Source: CBDCUE01 sp965222515 (GTDB lineage Bacteria > Pseudomonadota > Alphaproteobacteria > Rickettsiales > JABIRX01). Taken from it: a stretch of 64,000 nt of DNA. A program made the translations under genes and the position numbers. The stretch is from contig CBDCUE010000020.1 of assembly GCA_965222515.1 (NCBI GenBank), positions 1-64,000 on the forward strand. Direction: 5' to 3'. Positions 43,070 through 51,099 of this stretch are shown here, piece after piece; the first letter of the stretch is position 1, and every line of letters starts with the position of its first letter. The notes beneath the pieces are model-generated. The model did not search any database, had not been told where the DNA came from, and saw only the letters and a program-made list of their open reading frames with translations.

Positions 43070-44134
43070 ATGAAACTTTTTCATCTATATAAATATTTAT
43101 TATATTTATTATCTCCTGAACAAGCTCATAATTTAGCAATTTTTATGCTTAAATATAATCTAATAGCAGGTAGTAAAAAAATCAACTCTATAATGCTCTC
43201 TAGTAAAATTTGCAACATAGACTTTTTAAATCCCGTTGGACTTGCTGCTGGTTTTGATAAAAATGCTCTTACTATAAATTCTTTAAGCAAACAAAATTTT
43301 GGCTTTTTAGAATTAGGCACAGTCACCGACAAACCTCAAACTGGCAACAAAAAACCAAGGTTATTTAGATTAACCAAAGAACAAGCAATTATTAATATGA
43401 TGGGCTTTAATAATTGTGGAAAAGAAAAGTTTTTACATAATTTTCAAAATGCCCAAAGAAACTCAATTCCACTAGGCATCAATATAGGAAAGAACAAAGA
43501 TCAGAAATCAGATATTTTAGATTATTTAAACCTACTTGAATATTTTTGGCCATATCCTGATTATATAACTATTAATATATCCTCCCCCAACACTCCAAAT
43601 TTAAGAGAGATTCAAAAAAATTTAGCAATTTTTATGAAAGAAATATCTCTAAAAAGAGAAGAATTAACTAAAAAACACGGCAAAAAAGCTATTTTTTTAA
43701 AAATATCGCCTAATATCACTGATGAACTTCTTGCTGATATTTGCGAGATATGCAAAAAATATAAAATTGATGCTTTAATAATATCCAATACATCAACTGA
43801 TAAAAGCATTTTAAAAGAAAAATATCATAAACTGCAAGGCGGTTTAAGCGGTAAACCAATATTTTCTCTAACAAATCAAAAAATATCAGAAGCTTACAAA
43901 ATTCTACAAGGTAAAGTTGCCATAATTGGAGTAGGAGGAATTTCTAATGCACAAGATGCCTATCACAAAATAAAATTAGGTGCAAATCTAGTGCAAATTT
44001 ATTCAGCAATAATCTTTCAAGGATTAAATTTAGTCACAGAAATTAATCAAGATTTAATTTCTTTATTAAAAAAAGATGGTTTTGAAAACATCCAAGATGC
44101 AGTTGGTACAATCTCACATAATGAAATCTTTTAA
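43070..44134 (+). CDS. pyrD: Dihydroorotate dehydrogenase (quinone), class 2
   Basis: The product (354 aa) oxidises dihydroorotate to orotate in pyrimidine synthesis and passes electrons to quinones. The N-terminal membrane-associating helices (YLLYLLSPEQAHNLAIFML) mark class 2. FLNPVGLAAGFDKNA, TVTDKPQTGNKKPRLFRL, INISSPNTPNLR, and GVGGISNAQDAYHKIKLGA bind FMN and substrate. Complete. Confidence 0.95.
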   Translation: MKLFHLYKYLLYLLSPEQAHNLAIFMLKYNLIAGSKKINSIMLSSKICNIDFLNPVGLAAGFDKNALTINSLSKQNFGFLELGTVTDKPQTGNKKPRLFRLTKEQAIINMMGFNNCGKEKFLHNFQNAQRNSIPLGINIGKNKDQKSDILDYLNLLEYFWPYPDYITINISSPNTPNLREIQKNLAIFMKEISLKREELTKKHGKKAIFLKISPNITDELLADICEICKKYKIDALIISNTSTDKSILKEKYHKLQGGLSGKPIFSLTNQKISEAYKILQGKVAIIGVGGISNAQDAYHKIKLGANLVQIYSAIIFQGLNLVTEINQDLISLLKKDGFENIQDAVGTISHNEIF

Positions 44135-44272
44135 TTGCTATGTTACAAACTGAAAAATGAAATGAGGTGGTTGAGTTTAGGAATTATTTTTAGTTTTTTT
44201 AATCAAAGATGATGAATAATATAGATTATGGTTTATATTTTTTACCATCTTTAATAAAAATTAGAAAATGTA

Positions 44273-45321
44273 ATGAGTAATAATATAAAAAAACAAATAT
44301 TTGAAGTTTTGAAACAGGATGATAGACTTTGGAGCGATGATAAAAAAGAATTAAATCAAATTTTGCTTTTAGACTTAATAGAAAAAATTGATGATAAAAT
44401 AATAGGTTTATTTTTACAAAAAACAGAGTTAAAAAATAAGTTTTTTGTAAAAATAAAAGATATTTATGTATTTAAGACAAATGATTTTCGTTTTTTTATA
44501 GAAAAAAACAAAGTTGATAATTCTTTTACTTCTTATAAAAATAGAATTGGATTAACAGATGGTAAAAAATTTTTAAAAGATACTGATGATGTTGTTTTAA
44601 ATTTTCCATATAAATTTTCCATATAAAGATTGTGTTTTAGAAGGAGGACAAGCTACTGAAGATGGTCTAGATAGTTGTTTTGAGTATAAAGAAACCACCT
44701 ATAAAGACAAATTAGATGAAGCAGGAAATAAAATTAAAGACGGTAACAAAAATATAAAAGAGATTGATAAAGCAGGATCTTACCAACAGAAAACTGTAAA
44801 AAGAAAAGAAGTGTTTTTTAATCAAATATTAGCTCATGATGAAATAGATAGGCTTTTTGACCAGAAAACTCTTGTTAATTGGAAAAAATTTGCAAAAGTA
44901 TGGAGAGAAAGAAGTAAAAGAAGAAAATGAGTTAATAGAAAAAATTGAATATGATCAAGGAGGTATTTCAAAATCTGTAAAATGGCAAGGTGGGGGAGAT
45001 TTCATCTATTTAGAACTTGCAAAATGGAATGAAACAGCTAAAGAAAAGATTTTAAAAAGCAATTCTTTGCAAGAATTAAAAAAAATTTTTGATGAAATTT
45101 ATGATAAATATTTTTTTAATTATAATGTTAGAGTAAAAGAATTTAAAGAAAAAATAATTAAAGAAAAAAATTTCAAAAATTTATCATTAGAAGAGCAGAA
45201 AAAGATTTTTATTGCAATGTTGGATAATAATCAAATATATGTAAATAAAACAGAAATGGCAGATAGTAAATTTGATATTAGTAAATATGATCAAAAATTA
45301 ACAAAATTATTTTATAATTAA
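44273..45321 (+). pseudogene. mod: Type III restriction-modification methyltransferase (Mod), decayed
   Basis: The N-terminal part (44273-44626) breaks at a 13-bp tandem duplication (44599-44627). Beyond it the next frame continues the same protein (FPYKDCVLEGGQATEDGLDSCFEYKETTY ... LAHDEIDRLFDQKTLVNWKKF) to TGA 44928. A further shift leads to the C-terminal part (44857-45321, GGISKSVKWQGGGDFIYLEL). The catalytic centre with the DPPY and SAM motifs is missing, so the remains are about 350 codons of roughly 600. The gene cannot make an active methylase. Confidence 0.85.
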
Positions 45322-45327
45322 ACATCT

Positions 45328-46179
45328 ATGAAAACAAAAACTATTTATAAATTAACAGAAAACTTCAAAAACTCTTCTAATCATACAGATGATGGGGTGG
45401 AATTTTGGTTAGCAAGGGATCTGCAAGCTCTTTTAGGGTATGATACTTGGAGAAGTTTTTTTAATGCTATTAATAAAGCTAAAATTGCCTGTGAGGTTTC
45501 TGGGCAAAAAATATTATATCATTTTGCCGATGTCGGCAAAACGATCAAAATGCCCAAACAAGCCAAAAAAAGAATTAATGATTTGATGCTTACTCGTTAT
45601 GCCTGTTATCTTATTGCTCAAAACGGAGATTCTAGAAAAGCAGAAATTGCTTTTTCTCAAACATATTTTGCTCTGCAAACTAGAAAAGCAGAAATCATAG
45701 AGCAAAAAATACTTGAATATGAAAGAGTGCAAGCAAGAAACAAGCTTAAAGAAACAGAAAAAGAATTATCTGGAGTTATTTTTGAGCAAACAGGAAAAAA
45801 TGAAAGTTTTGCACTTATTAGAAGTAAAGGAGATCAAGCTCTTTTTTCTAAAACTACACAGCAAATGAAAAATAAATGGAACATTAAAAATAACAAACCT
45901 CTTGCAGATTTTATGCCTACAATTCTTTTAAAAGCTAAAGATTTTGCAACAGAAATCACAATATTTAATGCAAAAGAGAAAAATATGAACAAAGAAACAG
46001 ATATATCAACAGAGCATATTACTAATAATAAATCAGTTAGAGATACCCTTATTGCTCGTGATATAACTCCAGAAAATTTACCACCAGAAAATGATATAAC
46101 AAAGCTAGAAAAAACCTTAAAAAAAGAAGAAAAAAGCACTCTTAAAAATGATAATAATTTTAAGAAATATAAGGAGTAA
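45328..46179 (+). CDS. dinD: DinD-like DNA-damage-inducible protein
   Basis: The product (283 aa) is an intact frame between the broken mod and res genes. VEFWLARDLQALLGYDTWRSFFNAINKAKIAC is the N-terminal BRO-like DNA-binding segment, and HFADVGKTIKMPKQAKKRINDLMLTRYACYLIAQNGD is the DinD hallmark. The middle (TYFALQTRKAEI) leads to a charged tail. DinD inhibits RecA filaments in E. coli and is often found as cargo of restriction-modification loci. Its survival beside two pseudogenes may mean recent decay or a retained role. Confidence 0.85.
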   Translation: MKTKTIYKLTENFKNSSNHTDDGVEFWLARDLQALLGYDTWRSFFNAINKAKIACEVSGQKILYHFADVGKTIKMPKQAKKRINDLMLTRYACYLIAQNGDSRKAEIAFSQTYFALQTRKAEIIEQKILEYERVQARNKLKETEKELSGVIFEQTGKNESFALIRSKGDQALFSKTTQQMKNKWNIKNNKPLADFMPTILLKAKDFATEITIFNAKEKNMNKETDISTEHITNNKSVRDTLIARDITPENLPPENDITKLEKTLKKEEKSTLKNDNNFKKYKE

Positions 46180-46181
46180 TT

Positions 46182-47101
46182 ATGATAGATATTAAAAATT
46201 TACATGAAACAATAGGAGAAAAAGCATATAAATTAAGAATACAATTTCCTGAAATACCTAAATATATTACAGAAAATTTAAAATATAATTTTTTTGATTG
46301 GCAAAAAAGTGCTTTTGAGAATTTTATTACTTATAAAGCTATAAAAAAAATAGAACAGCCCAATAAAAGAACACATTTAATGTTTAATATGGCAACAGGG
46401 ACAGGAAAAACTCTTTTAATGGCTTCTACTATTTTATATTATTATAAACAAGGATATAAGCACTTTTTATTTTTTGTAAATCAAAATAATATTATTGATA
46501 AAACAGAAAATAATTTTATTGATAACAATCATAACAAATATTTATTTAAATAATAAATATTAAAAAGGTAAATAATTTTAGTGATAATCCTCAAGGGATA
46601 GAGATAAAATTTACTTCTATACATAAACTTTATAATGATATTCATTTAGAAAGAGAAAATCAAACAACATTAGATGATTTGCTAAAAAAAAATATTGTTA
46701 TGCTAGCAGATGAAGCCCATCATTTAAATAGCTCTACAAAAAAGCAAACAGACTTAGATTTTAAGGAAGAGTTAACAAACAAAACAAATAAAGAAGAAAT
46801 TGAAAGAAAAGGTTGGAAACATACAATTATAGAGTTAATATTAAATAAAAATAATCCAGCTAAAGAAAACAATAATGTTTTATTAGAATTTACTGCAACT
46901 ATTCCAGAAACAAAAGAGATTGCAGAAAAATATGCAAATAAAATTATATATAAATTTGGATTAAAAGAGTTTTTAGAAGAAATATCAAAAAGATATGGAG
47001 GAGATAAATTAATAAAATTTGAGAATCTGAATTATAGGTTAATCGGTTTGCCGTTTTTTAATAAAAATAACAAATTACCTTTTGAAAAAGAATATCAATG
47101 A
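46182..47101 (+). pseudogene. res: Type III restriction enzyme (Res) helicase, N-terminal remnant
   Basis: Residues 1-123 (46182-46553) include FDWQKSAFENF and Walker A ATGTGKT at 71-77. After a frameshift at about 46553 the second part resumes (VNNFSDNPQGIEIKFTSIHKLYND, then MLADEAHH as motif II, TATIPETKE as motif III). It stops at 47101, where about two thirds of a normal 900-aa Res, including the nuclease domain, are gone. The end borders a family C repeat fragment. Confidence 0.87.
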
Positions 47102-47126
47102 TGTAATACAGAAATAGGAATAAAAA

Positions 47127-47157
47127 ATCCTGCAAATCAATTTTGTTTTAGTATATA
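47127..47157. repeat. Family C one-ended fragment
   Basis: AAATCAATTTTGTTTTAGTATA equals the right arm of family C. It sits 26 bp behind the truncated res gene, and may mark the deletion edge. Confidence 0.55.
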
Positions 47158-47258
47158 TTAAATTGAAACTGGATTGTTTTTTGAGATCAGAGTATTACTG
47201 GATCAACTTTTCTACTGCAACCTCCCTGAAAGGATCAATATATAAAAATATTTTTTAC

Positions 47259-47286
47259 TTGCACTTATATCTTCGTTATTTATAAT
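47259..47286 (+). promoter_or_regulatory. Sigma-70-type promoter of tRNA-Leu
   Basis: TTGCAC (47259-47264) and a perfect TATAAT (47281-47286) are separated by 16 bp. A transcript would start near 47293, about 40 bp before the tRNA. Confidence 0.6.
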
Positions 47287-47331
47287 GCCCTTCACTAAAA
47301 TAGAAGTACATTTTTAAATACTGGTGTCTTT

Positions 47332-47419
47332 GCCCGTGTGGCGGAATTGGTAGACGCAACGGACTTAAAATCCGTGGAGTATTGCACTCGTGCCGGTTCA
47401 AGTCCGGCCATGGGCACCA
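47332..47419 (+). tRNA. tRNA-Leu (TAA)
   Basis: An 88-nt class II tRNA. Acceptor GCCCGTG pairs with CATGGGC, followed by A and encoded CCA. The anticodon stem ACGGA/TCCGT holds loop CTTAAAA, giving anticodon TAA. A variable arm (GGAGTATTGCACTC) and T arm GCCGG/CCGGC follow. It lies 105 bp before rpsM on the same strand. Confidence 0.96.
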
Positions 47420-47448
47420 TTTTTAAATAGAATTTTGTTTTTTTATTC

Positions 47449-47477
47449 TTGACTTTAGTTAAACAAAGTGAGATTAT
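47449..47477 (+). promoter_or_regulatory. Candidate promoter of rpsM-rpsK-rpoA-rplQ
   Basis: TTGACT (47449-47454) and GATTAT (47472-47477) with a 17-bp spacer lie between tRNA-Leu and rpsM. The ribosomal cluster has lost its usual upstream spc genes, so a local promoter is expected. The -10 matches four of six consensus bases. Confidence 0.45.
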
Positions 47478-47524
47478 GCGGGACTTGAATTTTTTTTAAG
47501 CAACTTAACAAACAAAATAATAAA

Positions 47525-47893
47525 TTGGCTAGAATTGCAGGTGTTAATATACCAACTAACAAAAGAGTGCTAATCGCACTTACTTATATTTATGGAATTG
47601 GTAGAACAGTTTCTTGTAAAATCTGTAAAGAATTAAAAATTTCTGATGATAAAAGAGTAAAAGACTTAAATGAAGAAGAAATTATTAAAATAAGAGAAAA
47701 AATAGATGCTGAATATCAAGTAGAAGGAGAATTAAGAAGTGAAGTTGCAACTAACATTAAAACTTTAAGAGATTTGGGCTGTTACAGAGGTGTAAGGCAT
47801 AGAATGAAGCTTCCTGTTAGAGGGCAAAACACTCATAATAATGCCAGAACTAGAAAAGGAAAGCCTGTGGCTATAGCTAACAAGAAAAAATAA
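47525..47893 (+). CDS. rpsM: 30S ribosomal protein S13
   Basis: The product is 122 aa. The start is TTG 47525: it gives (M)ARIAGVNIPTNKRV, the usual S13 start, and there is no ATG near. YGIGRTVSCKICKEL and GCYRGVRHRMKLPVRGQNTHNNARTRKGK are conserved in S13, which contacts tRNA in the head of the 30S. It opens a four-gene cluster. Confidence 0.96.
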   Translation: MARIAGVNIPTNKRVLIALTYIYGIGRTVSCKICKELKISDDKRVKDLNEEEIIKIREKIDAEYQVEGELRSEVATNIKTLRDLGCYRGVRHRMKLPVRGQNTHNNARTRKGKPVAIANKKK

Positions 47894-47901
47894 TCAAAAT
47901 T

Positions 47902-48291
47902 ATGGTACAAAAAAAATTAAAAACCAAAAAGAAAGAAAAGAGAAACATTTCAGTTGGTGTAGTTCACATTATAGCTACATTTAACAACACAATAATTACT
48001 TTTGCTGATACTCAAGGAAATGTTATCGCATGGTCTTCTTCTGGAAAATGTGGTTTTAAAGGGGCAAGAAAATCGACTCCATTTGCAGGACAAGTGGTTG
48101 CTGAATCTGTTGGTAAAATTGCTTCTCAACATGGCTTCAAAACAATTTCTGTTCAGGCTAAAGGTCCTGGAAGTGGCAGAGAATCTGCTTTGAGAGCATT
48201 GCAATCAATGGGATATCTAATAACTTCTATAAAAGATATGACACCTATACCTCATAATGGTTGTAGGTCTCCTAAACAAAGAAGAAATTAA
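47902..48291 (+). CDS. rpsK: 30S ribosomal protein S11
   Basis: The product (129 aa) has HIIATFNNTIITFADTQGNVI, GARKSTPFAGQVVAE, and the C-terminal DMTPIPHNGCRSPKQRRN, all S11 hallmarks. It binds 16S rRNA at the platform. It starts 8 bp after rpsM. Confidence 0.97.
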   Translation: MVQKKLKTKKKEKRNISVGVVHIIATFNNTIITFADTQGNVIAWSSSGKCGFKGARKSTPFAGQVVAESVGKIASQHGFKTISVQAKGPGSGRESALRALQSMGYLITSIKDMTPIPHNGCRSPKQRRN

Positions 48292-48319
48292 AAACATTAA
48301 TTAAATAAGGTAAAAAATT

Positions 48320-49339
48320 ATGTTAGCTGAGAATTGGAAAGATTTTTTAAAACCATCAAAAATCTCATATGATGCTAGTAACAATGACAAAACTGCAAAG
48401 ATTGTCATTGAACCACTAGAAAGAGGTTTTGGAACCACTGTTGGAAATGTATTAAGAAGAACATTACTTTCTTCTATATATGGAACAGCAATTACAGCTT
48501 TTACAGTGGAGGGTATAATTCATGAGCAAGATGCTATTGAAGGATTGTCCGAAGATATGATTGATGTTATTTTTAATTTAAAGCAAGTAGTTCTTACTGC
48601 AGAAACTGACAAGACTAAAAAAGCTTCTATTGATATAACAGGTCCAGCTGTTGTTACTGCTGGTATGATCAAGCTTCCAGAAGGTATTTCTCTTATTAAC
48701 CCTGAACAAGTTATTTGCAACTTAGAGGATAAAGCAAAATTTCAAGCAGAATTTGTTATAGAATCTGGAAAAGGATATAAAAAAAGTTCAGAAGCTAATA
48801 ATGATAATGCAAAAATTGGTATGATTTATATCGATGCAATACTTAGCCCAGTAACTAAAGTAGCTTTTCAAGTAATAAACACTAGAGTAGGAGAAGCCGT
48901 AGATTATGATAAGTTAATTTTAGAAGTAGAGACTAATGGTTCTATAAAACCTGATTTAGCAATTGGTATTGCAGCTAAAATTATGAAAGAACAAATTAAT
49001 TTATTTATCAATTTTGATGAAACAGTTGCTATAACTAGTAAAACAGAGGAAGAAGATCAAAAATTATCTTTTAACCCTGTATTATTAAAAAAAGTTGATG
49101 AATTAGAATTATCTGTTAGATCTCAAAATTGTTTACAGAATGAAAAAATAGATTATCTTGGTGATTTAGTAATGAAGTCTGAAAATGATATGTTAAAAAC
49201 TCCAAATTTTGGTAGAAAATCTTTGAATGAAATTAAAGCTATATTACAAAGCTTAAATTTAAATTTTGGTATGAACATTGAAGAATGGCCACCTCAAAAT
49301 GTTGAAGAATTAGCAAAAAACTTTGAAGAGGCTAATTAA
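48320..49339 (+). CDS. rpoA: RNA polymerase alpha subunit
   Basis: The product (339 aa) has an N-terminal assembly domain (IVIEPLERGFGTTVGNVLRRTLLSSIYG at about 30-57, ITAFTVEGIIHE) and a C-terminal domain (LELSVRSQNCLQNEKIDYLGDLV, TPNFGRKSLNEIKAIL) that contacts UP elements and activators. Normal length and order within the alpha operon. Confidence 0.97.
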   Translation: MLAENWKDFLKPSKISYDASNNDKTAKIVIEPLERGFGTTVGNVLRRTLLSSIYGTAITAFTVEGIIHEQDAIEGLSEDMIDVIFNLKQVVLTAETDKTKKASIDITGPAVVTAGMIKLPEGISLINPEQVICNLEDKAKFQAEFVIESGKGYKKSSEANNDNAKIGMIYIDAILSPVTKVAFQVINTRVGEAVDYDKLILEVETNGSIKPDLAIGIAAKIMKEQINLFINFDETVAITSKTEEEDQKLSFNPVLLKKVDELELSVRSQNCLQNEKIDYLGDLVMKSENDMLKTPNFGRKSLNEIKAILQSLNLNFGMNIEEWPPQNVEELAKNFEEAN

Positions 49340-49353
49340 AAAAATATATTATT

Positions 49354-49710
49354 ATGAAACATTTAGCAAAAACTAAAAAGAAATTAAATAGAACATCTTC
49401 TCATAGAAAAGCATTGCTTGCAAATTTAGCCACTTCTCTTTTTACTCATGGCAGAATAAGCACAACTTTAAGCAAAGCAAAAGTATTAAGACCTTATGCA
49501 GAAAAATTAATTACTTTAGGGAAAAAAAATGATCTTAATGCTAGAAGATTAATAATTGCAAAAATTAGAAATGTGGCTATGGGAAAAAAACTATGTGAAG
49601 AAGTCTCTCCCAAATTCCAAGAAAGAAGTGGTGGTTATACAAGAATTATAAAAACAGGAAATAGATACGGAGATTGTGCACCTACTGCTATTATAGAATT
49701 AGTAGAATAG
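49354..49710 (+). CDS. rplQ: 50S ribosomal protein L17
   Basis: The product (118 aa) has LNRTSSHRKALLANLATSLFTHGRI, STTLSKAKVLRPYAEKLIT, and GNRYGDCAPTAIIELVE. It closes the alpha operon. The 381-bp gap behind it holds a family A repeat and no clear terminator with a T-run directly after the gene. Confidence 0.97.
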   Translation: MKHLAKTKKKLNRTSSHRKALLANLATSLFTHGRISTTLSKAKVLRPYAEKLITLGKKNDLNARRLIIAKIRNVAMGKKLCEEVSPKFQERSGGYTRIIKTGNRYGDCAPTAIIELVE

Positions 49711-49803
49711 AAAAATTAATGGAGTCTATTTAGCTTTTTATTCTCTTTGCTTGGCCATCAAATTTGTCCACTCTTTAACCAGCATTCTAATTATGGAAAA
49801 AAC

Positions 49804-50025
49804 AGAAAAAAAGGCTTGGTGTTATACCTCCTTCCTTGAGACTGTGTTGCAATTAGTAAATTTGTGTATTTGACAAGAAAAACCCTCCGCCGTCATCCAC
49901 GCTAAAGCGGGAATCCATTATAACAAAGATCTGAAAAGACTGCAATTCGCCTTGGATCCCAGCTTTACCGTGGATGACGGCGGAGGAGGTTTTTTTCTAA
50001 AAGATGCTATTTTTTCTATAATTAG
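49804..50025. repeat. Family A inverted-repeat element, filled copy 2
   Basis: The outer sequence GAGACTGTGTTGCAAT is present, and the inner palindrome at about 49884-49988 has arms CCACGCTAAAGCGGG and AGCTTTACCGTGG. These arm bases differ from copies 1 and 3 yet remain mostly paired with each other. It lies behind rplQ and may serve as a transcript end. Confidence 0.85.
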
Positions 50026-50091
50026 GATTTCTGGCTCTTTACAGATCATATCTATAAACATTATTATTTATACTAAAGTAAAAATATTGCT

Positions 50092-50910
50092 ATGAAAAAA
50101 ATAATTATTATTTTACAAATATTTCTTTATTTATTTATTATAAATAAAGTTAATGCTAATCAAAATTACGGTTCTTTTAAAGAGATAGTAAAAAATGGCA
50201 AAAAATATCAAAAAGTTATTAATTGGAATTCAGAAAAAGGCATAGCTCTATTATCTAGTGCAAAATATAAAAATGATTTTTATCAATTAGCTAGTCATTT
50301 TCAGCCTCAACAAAATGCTTTATATTGTGGTATTGCTTCAACTACTATAATTTTAAATGCTTTTAGACAAGGAACTAAGAAAATACCTCAAAGCACCGAA
50401 TATCAAACTAGTAAACCCCAAGAGTTTGGTGGTGGTTATCTTGAATTTGCTACTTACACTCAATCAGAATTACTAACAAAAAAAACAGACAGAGTAAAAA
50501 AAAGAAATGTGATAAGATTATTAGCAAAAGATAAAAAATTAAAAAAGTTTGATCCTGGATTAACTTTAATTCAATTACATAAGATTATAAAATCTTATGG
50601 TTTAAAAAGTCGTGTATATTATGCAAAAGACAATAGAGACCTTGCTAGGTTCAAAAGAAATTTAAAAAACATTTTGGCTAAAAAAAACAAATTTATTATA
50701 GCAAATTTTCAAGGCAAAGTAATGGGAATATTGTCAGGAGGACATATTTCTCCAATTGTTGCTTATAACAAAAAACAAGAAAAACTTATGGTTTTAGATG
50801 TAGCATCCCATAAACAATCTTGGTGGTGGGGAGATATAAATTTGTTTTTTTTAGCTATGCAAGAAAAAGATGGTAATAAAAACAGAGGTTATCTTGTTGT
50901 TGGTGAGTAG
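50092..50910 (+). CDS. Phytochelatin-synthase-like cysteine protease, secreted
   Basis: The product (272 aa) has a signal peptide (MKKIIIILQIFLYLFIINKVNA) and a C83-type catalytic domain. The triad is C79 (ALYCGIAST), H218 (GGHISPIVAYN) and D236 (MVLDVAS); the His-Asp spacing of 18 equals that of the Nostoc enzyme as I recall it. HFQPQQNALYCG is the family start. Bacterial members mostly cleave glycine from glutathione rather than make phytochelatins. The signal peptide puts it in the periplasm or outside. It follows a repeat and stands alone. Confidence 0.85.
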   Translation: MKKIIIILQIFLYLFIINKVNANQNYGSFKEIVKNGKKYQKVINWNSEKGIALLSSAKYKNDFYQLASHFQPQQNALYCGIASTTIILNAFRQGTKKIPQSTEYQTSKPQEFGGGYLEFATYTQSELLTKKTDRVKKRNVIRLLAKDKKLKKFDPGLTLIQLHKIIKSYGLKSRVYYAKDNRDLARFKRNLKNILAKKNKFIIANFQGKVMGILSGGHISPIVAYNKKQEKLMVLDVASHKQSWWWGDINLFFLAMQEKDGNKNRGYLVVGE

Positions 50911-50951
50911 TACAATACAAACCAACAATTTTATGCTGAATTGGTTTGTTG

Positions 50952-51049
50952 TTATACTATTTTAGCTTTATAATTGACCTATAGCCTTCAATCTGCTCAG
51001 CATAAATTGCTTTTTGGCTATAGGTCAATTTAAAACTAAAATAGTATAA
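50952..51049. repeat. Family B inverted-repeat element, complete
   Basis: Outer 14-bp arms TTATACTATTTTAG and CTAAAATAGTATAA and inner arms AATTGACCTATAGCC and GGCTATAGGTCAATT make a 98-bp palindromic element. Its loop has CAATCTGCTCAGCATAAATTGC. It lies between two converging genes. Fragments occur at 1917, 37661 and 63912. Confidence 0.85.
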
Positions 51050-51099
51050 TAACTGCTGATCTTTAAAATTGGCTAAAAGTTTATTTTGTGAGGTGTCAT

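Noticed and set aside
44140..44270. Stem AAAGATG/CATCTTT upstream of mod as a regulatory hairpin
   Set aside because: The stem is short, AT-rich and has a large loop; such pairs are expected by chance in this DNA.
44273..47101. Active Type III restriction-modification system
   Set aside because: The methylase lacks its catalytic core and the restriction subunit lacks its nuclease domain and is frameshifted, so no function is expected.
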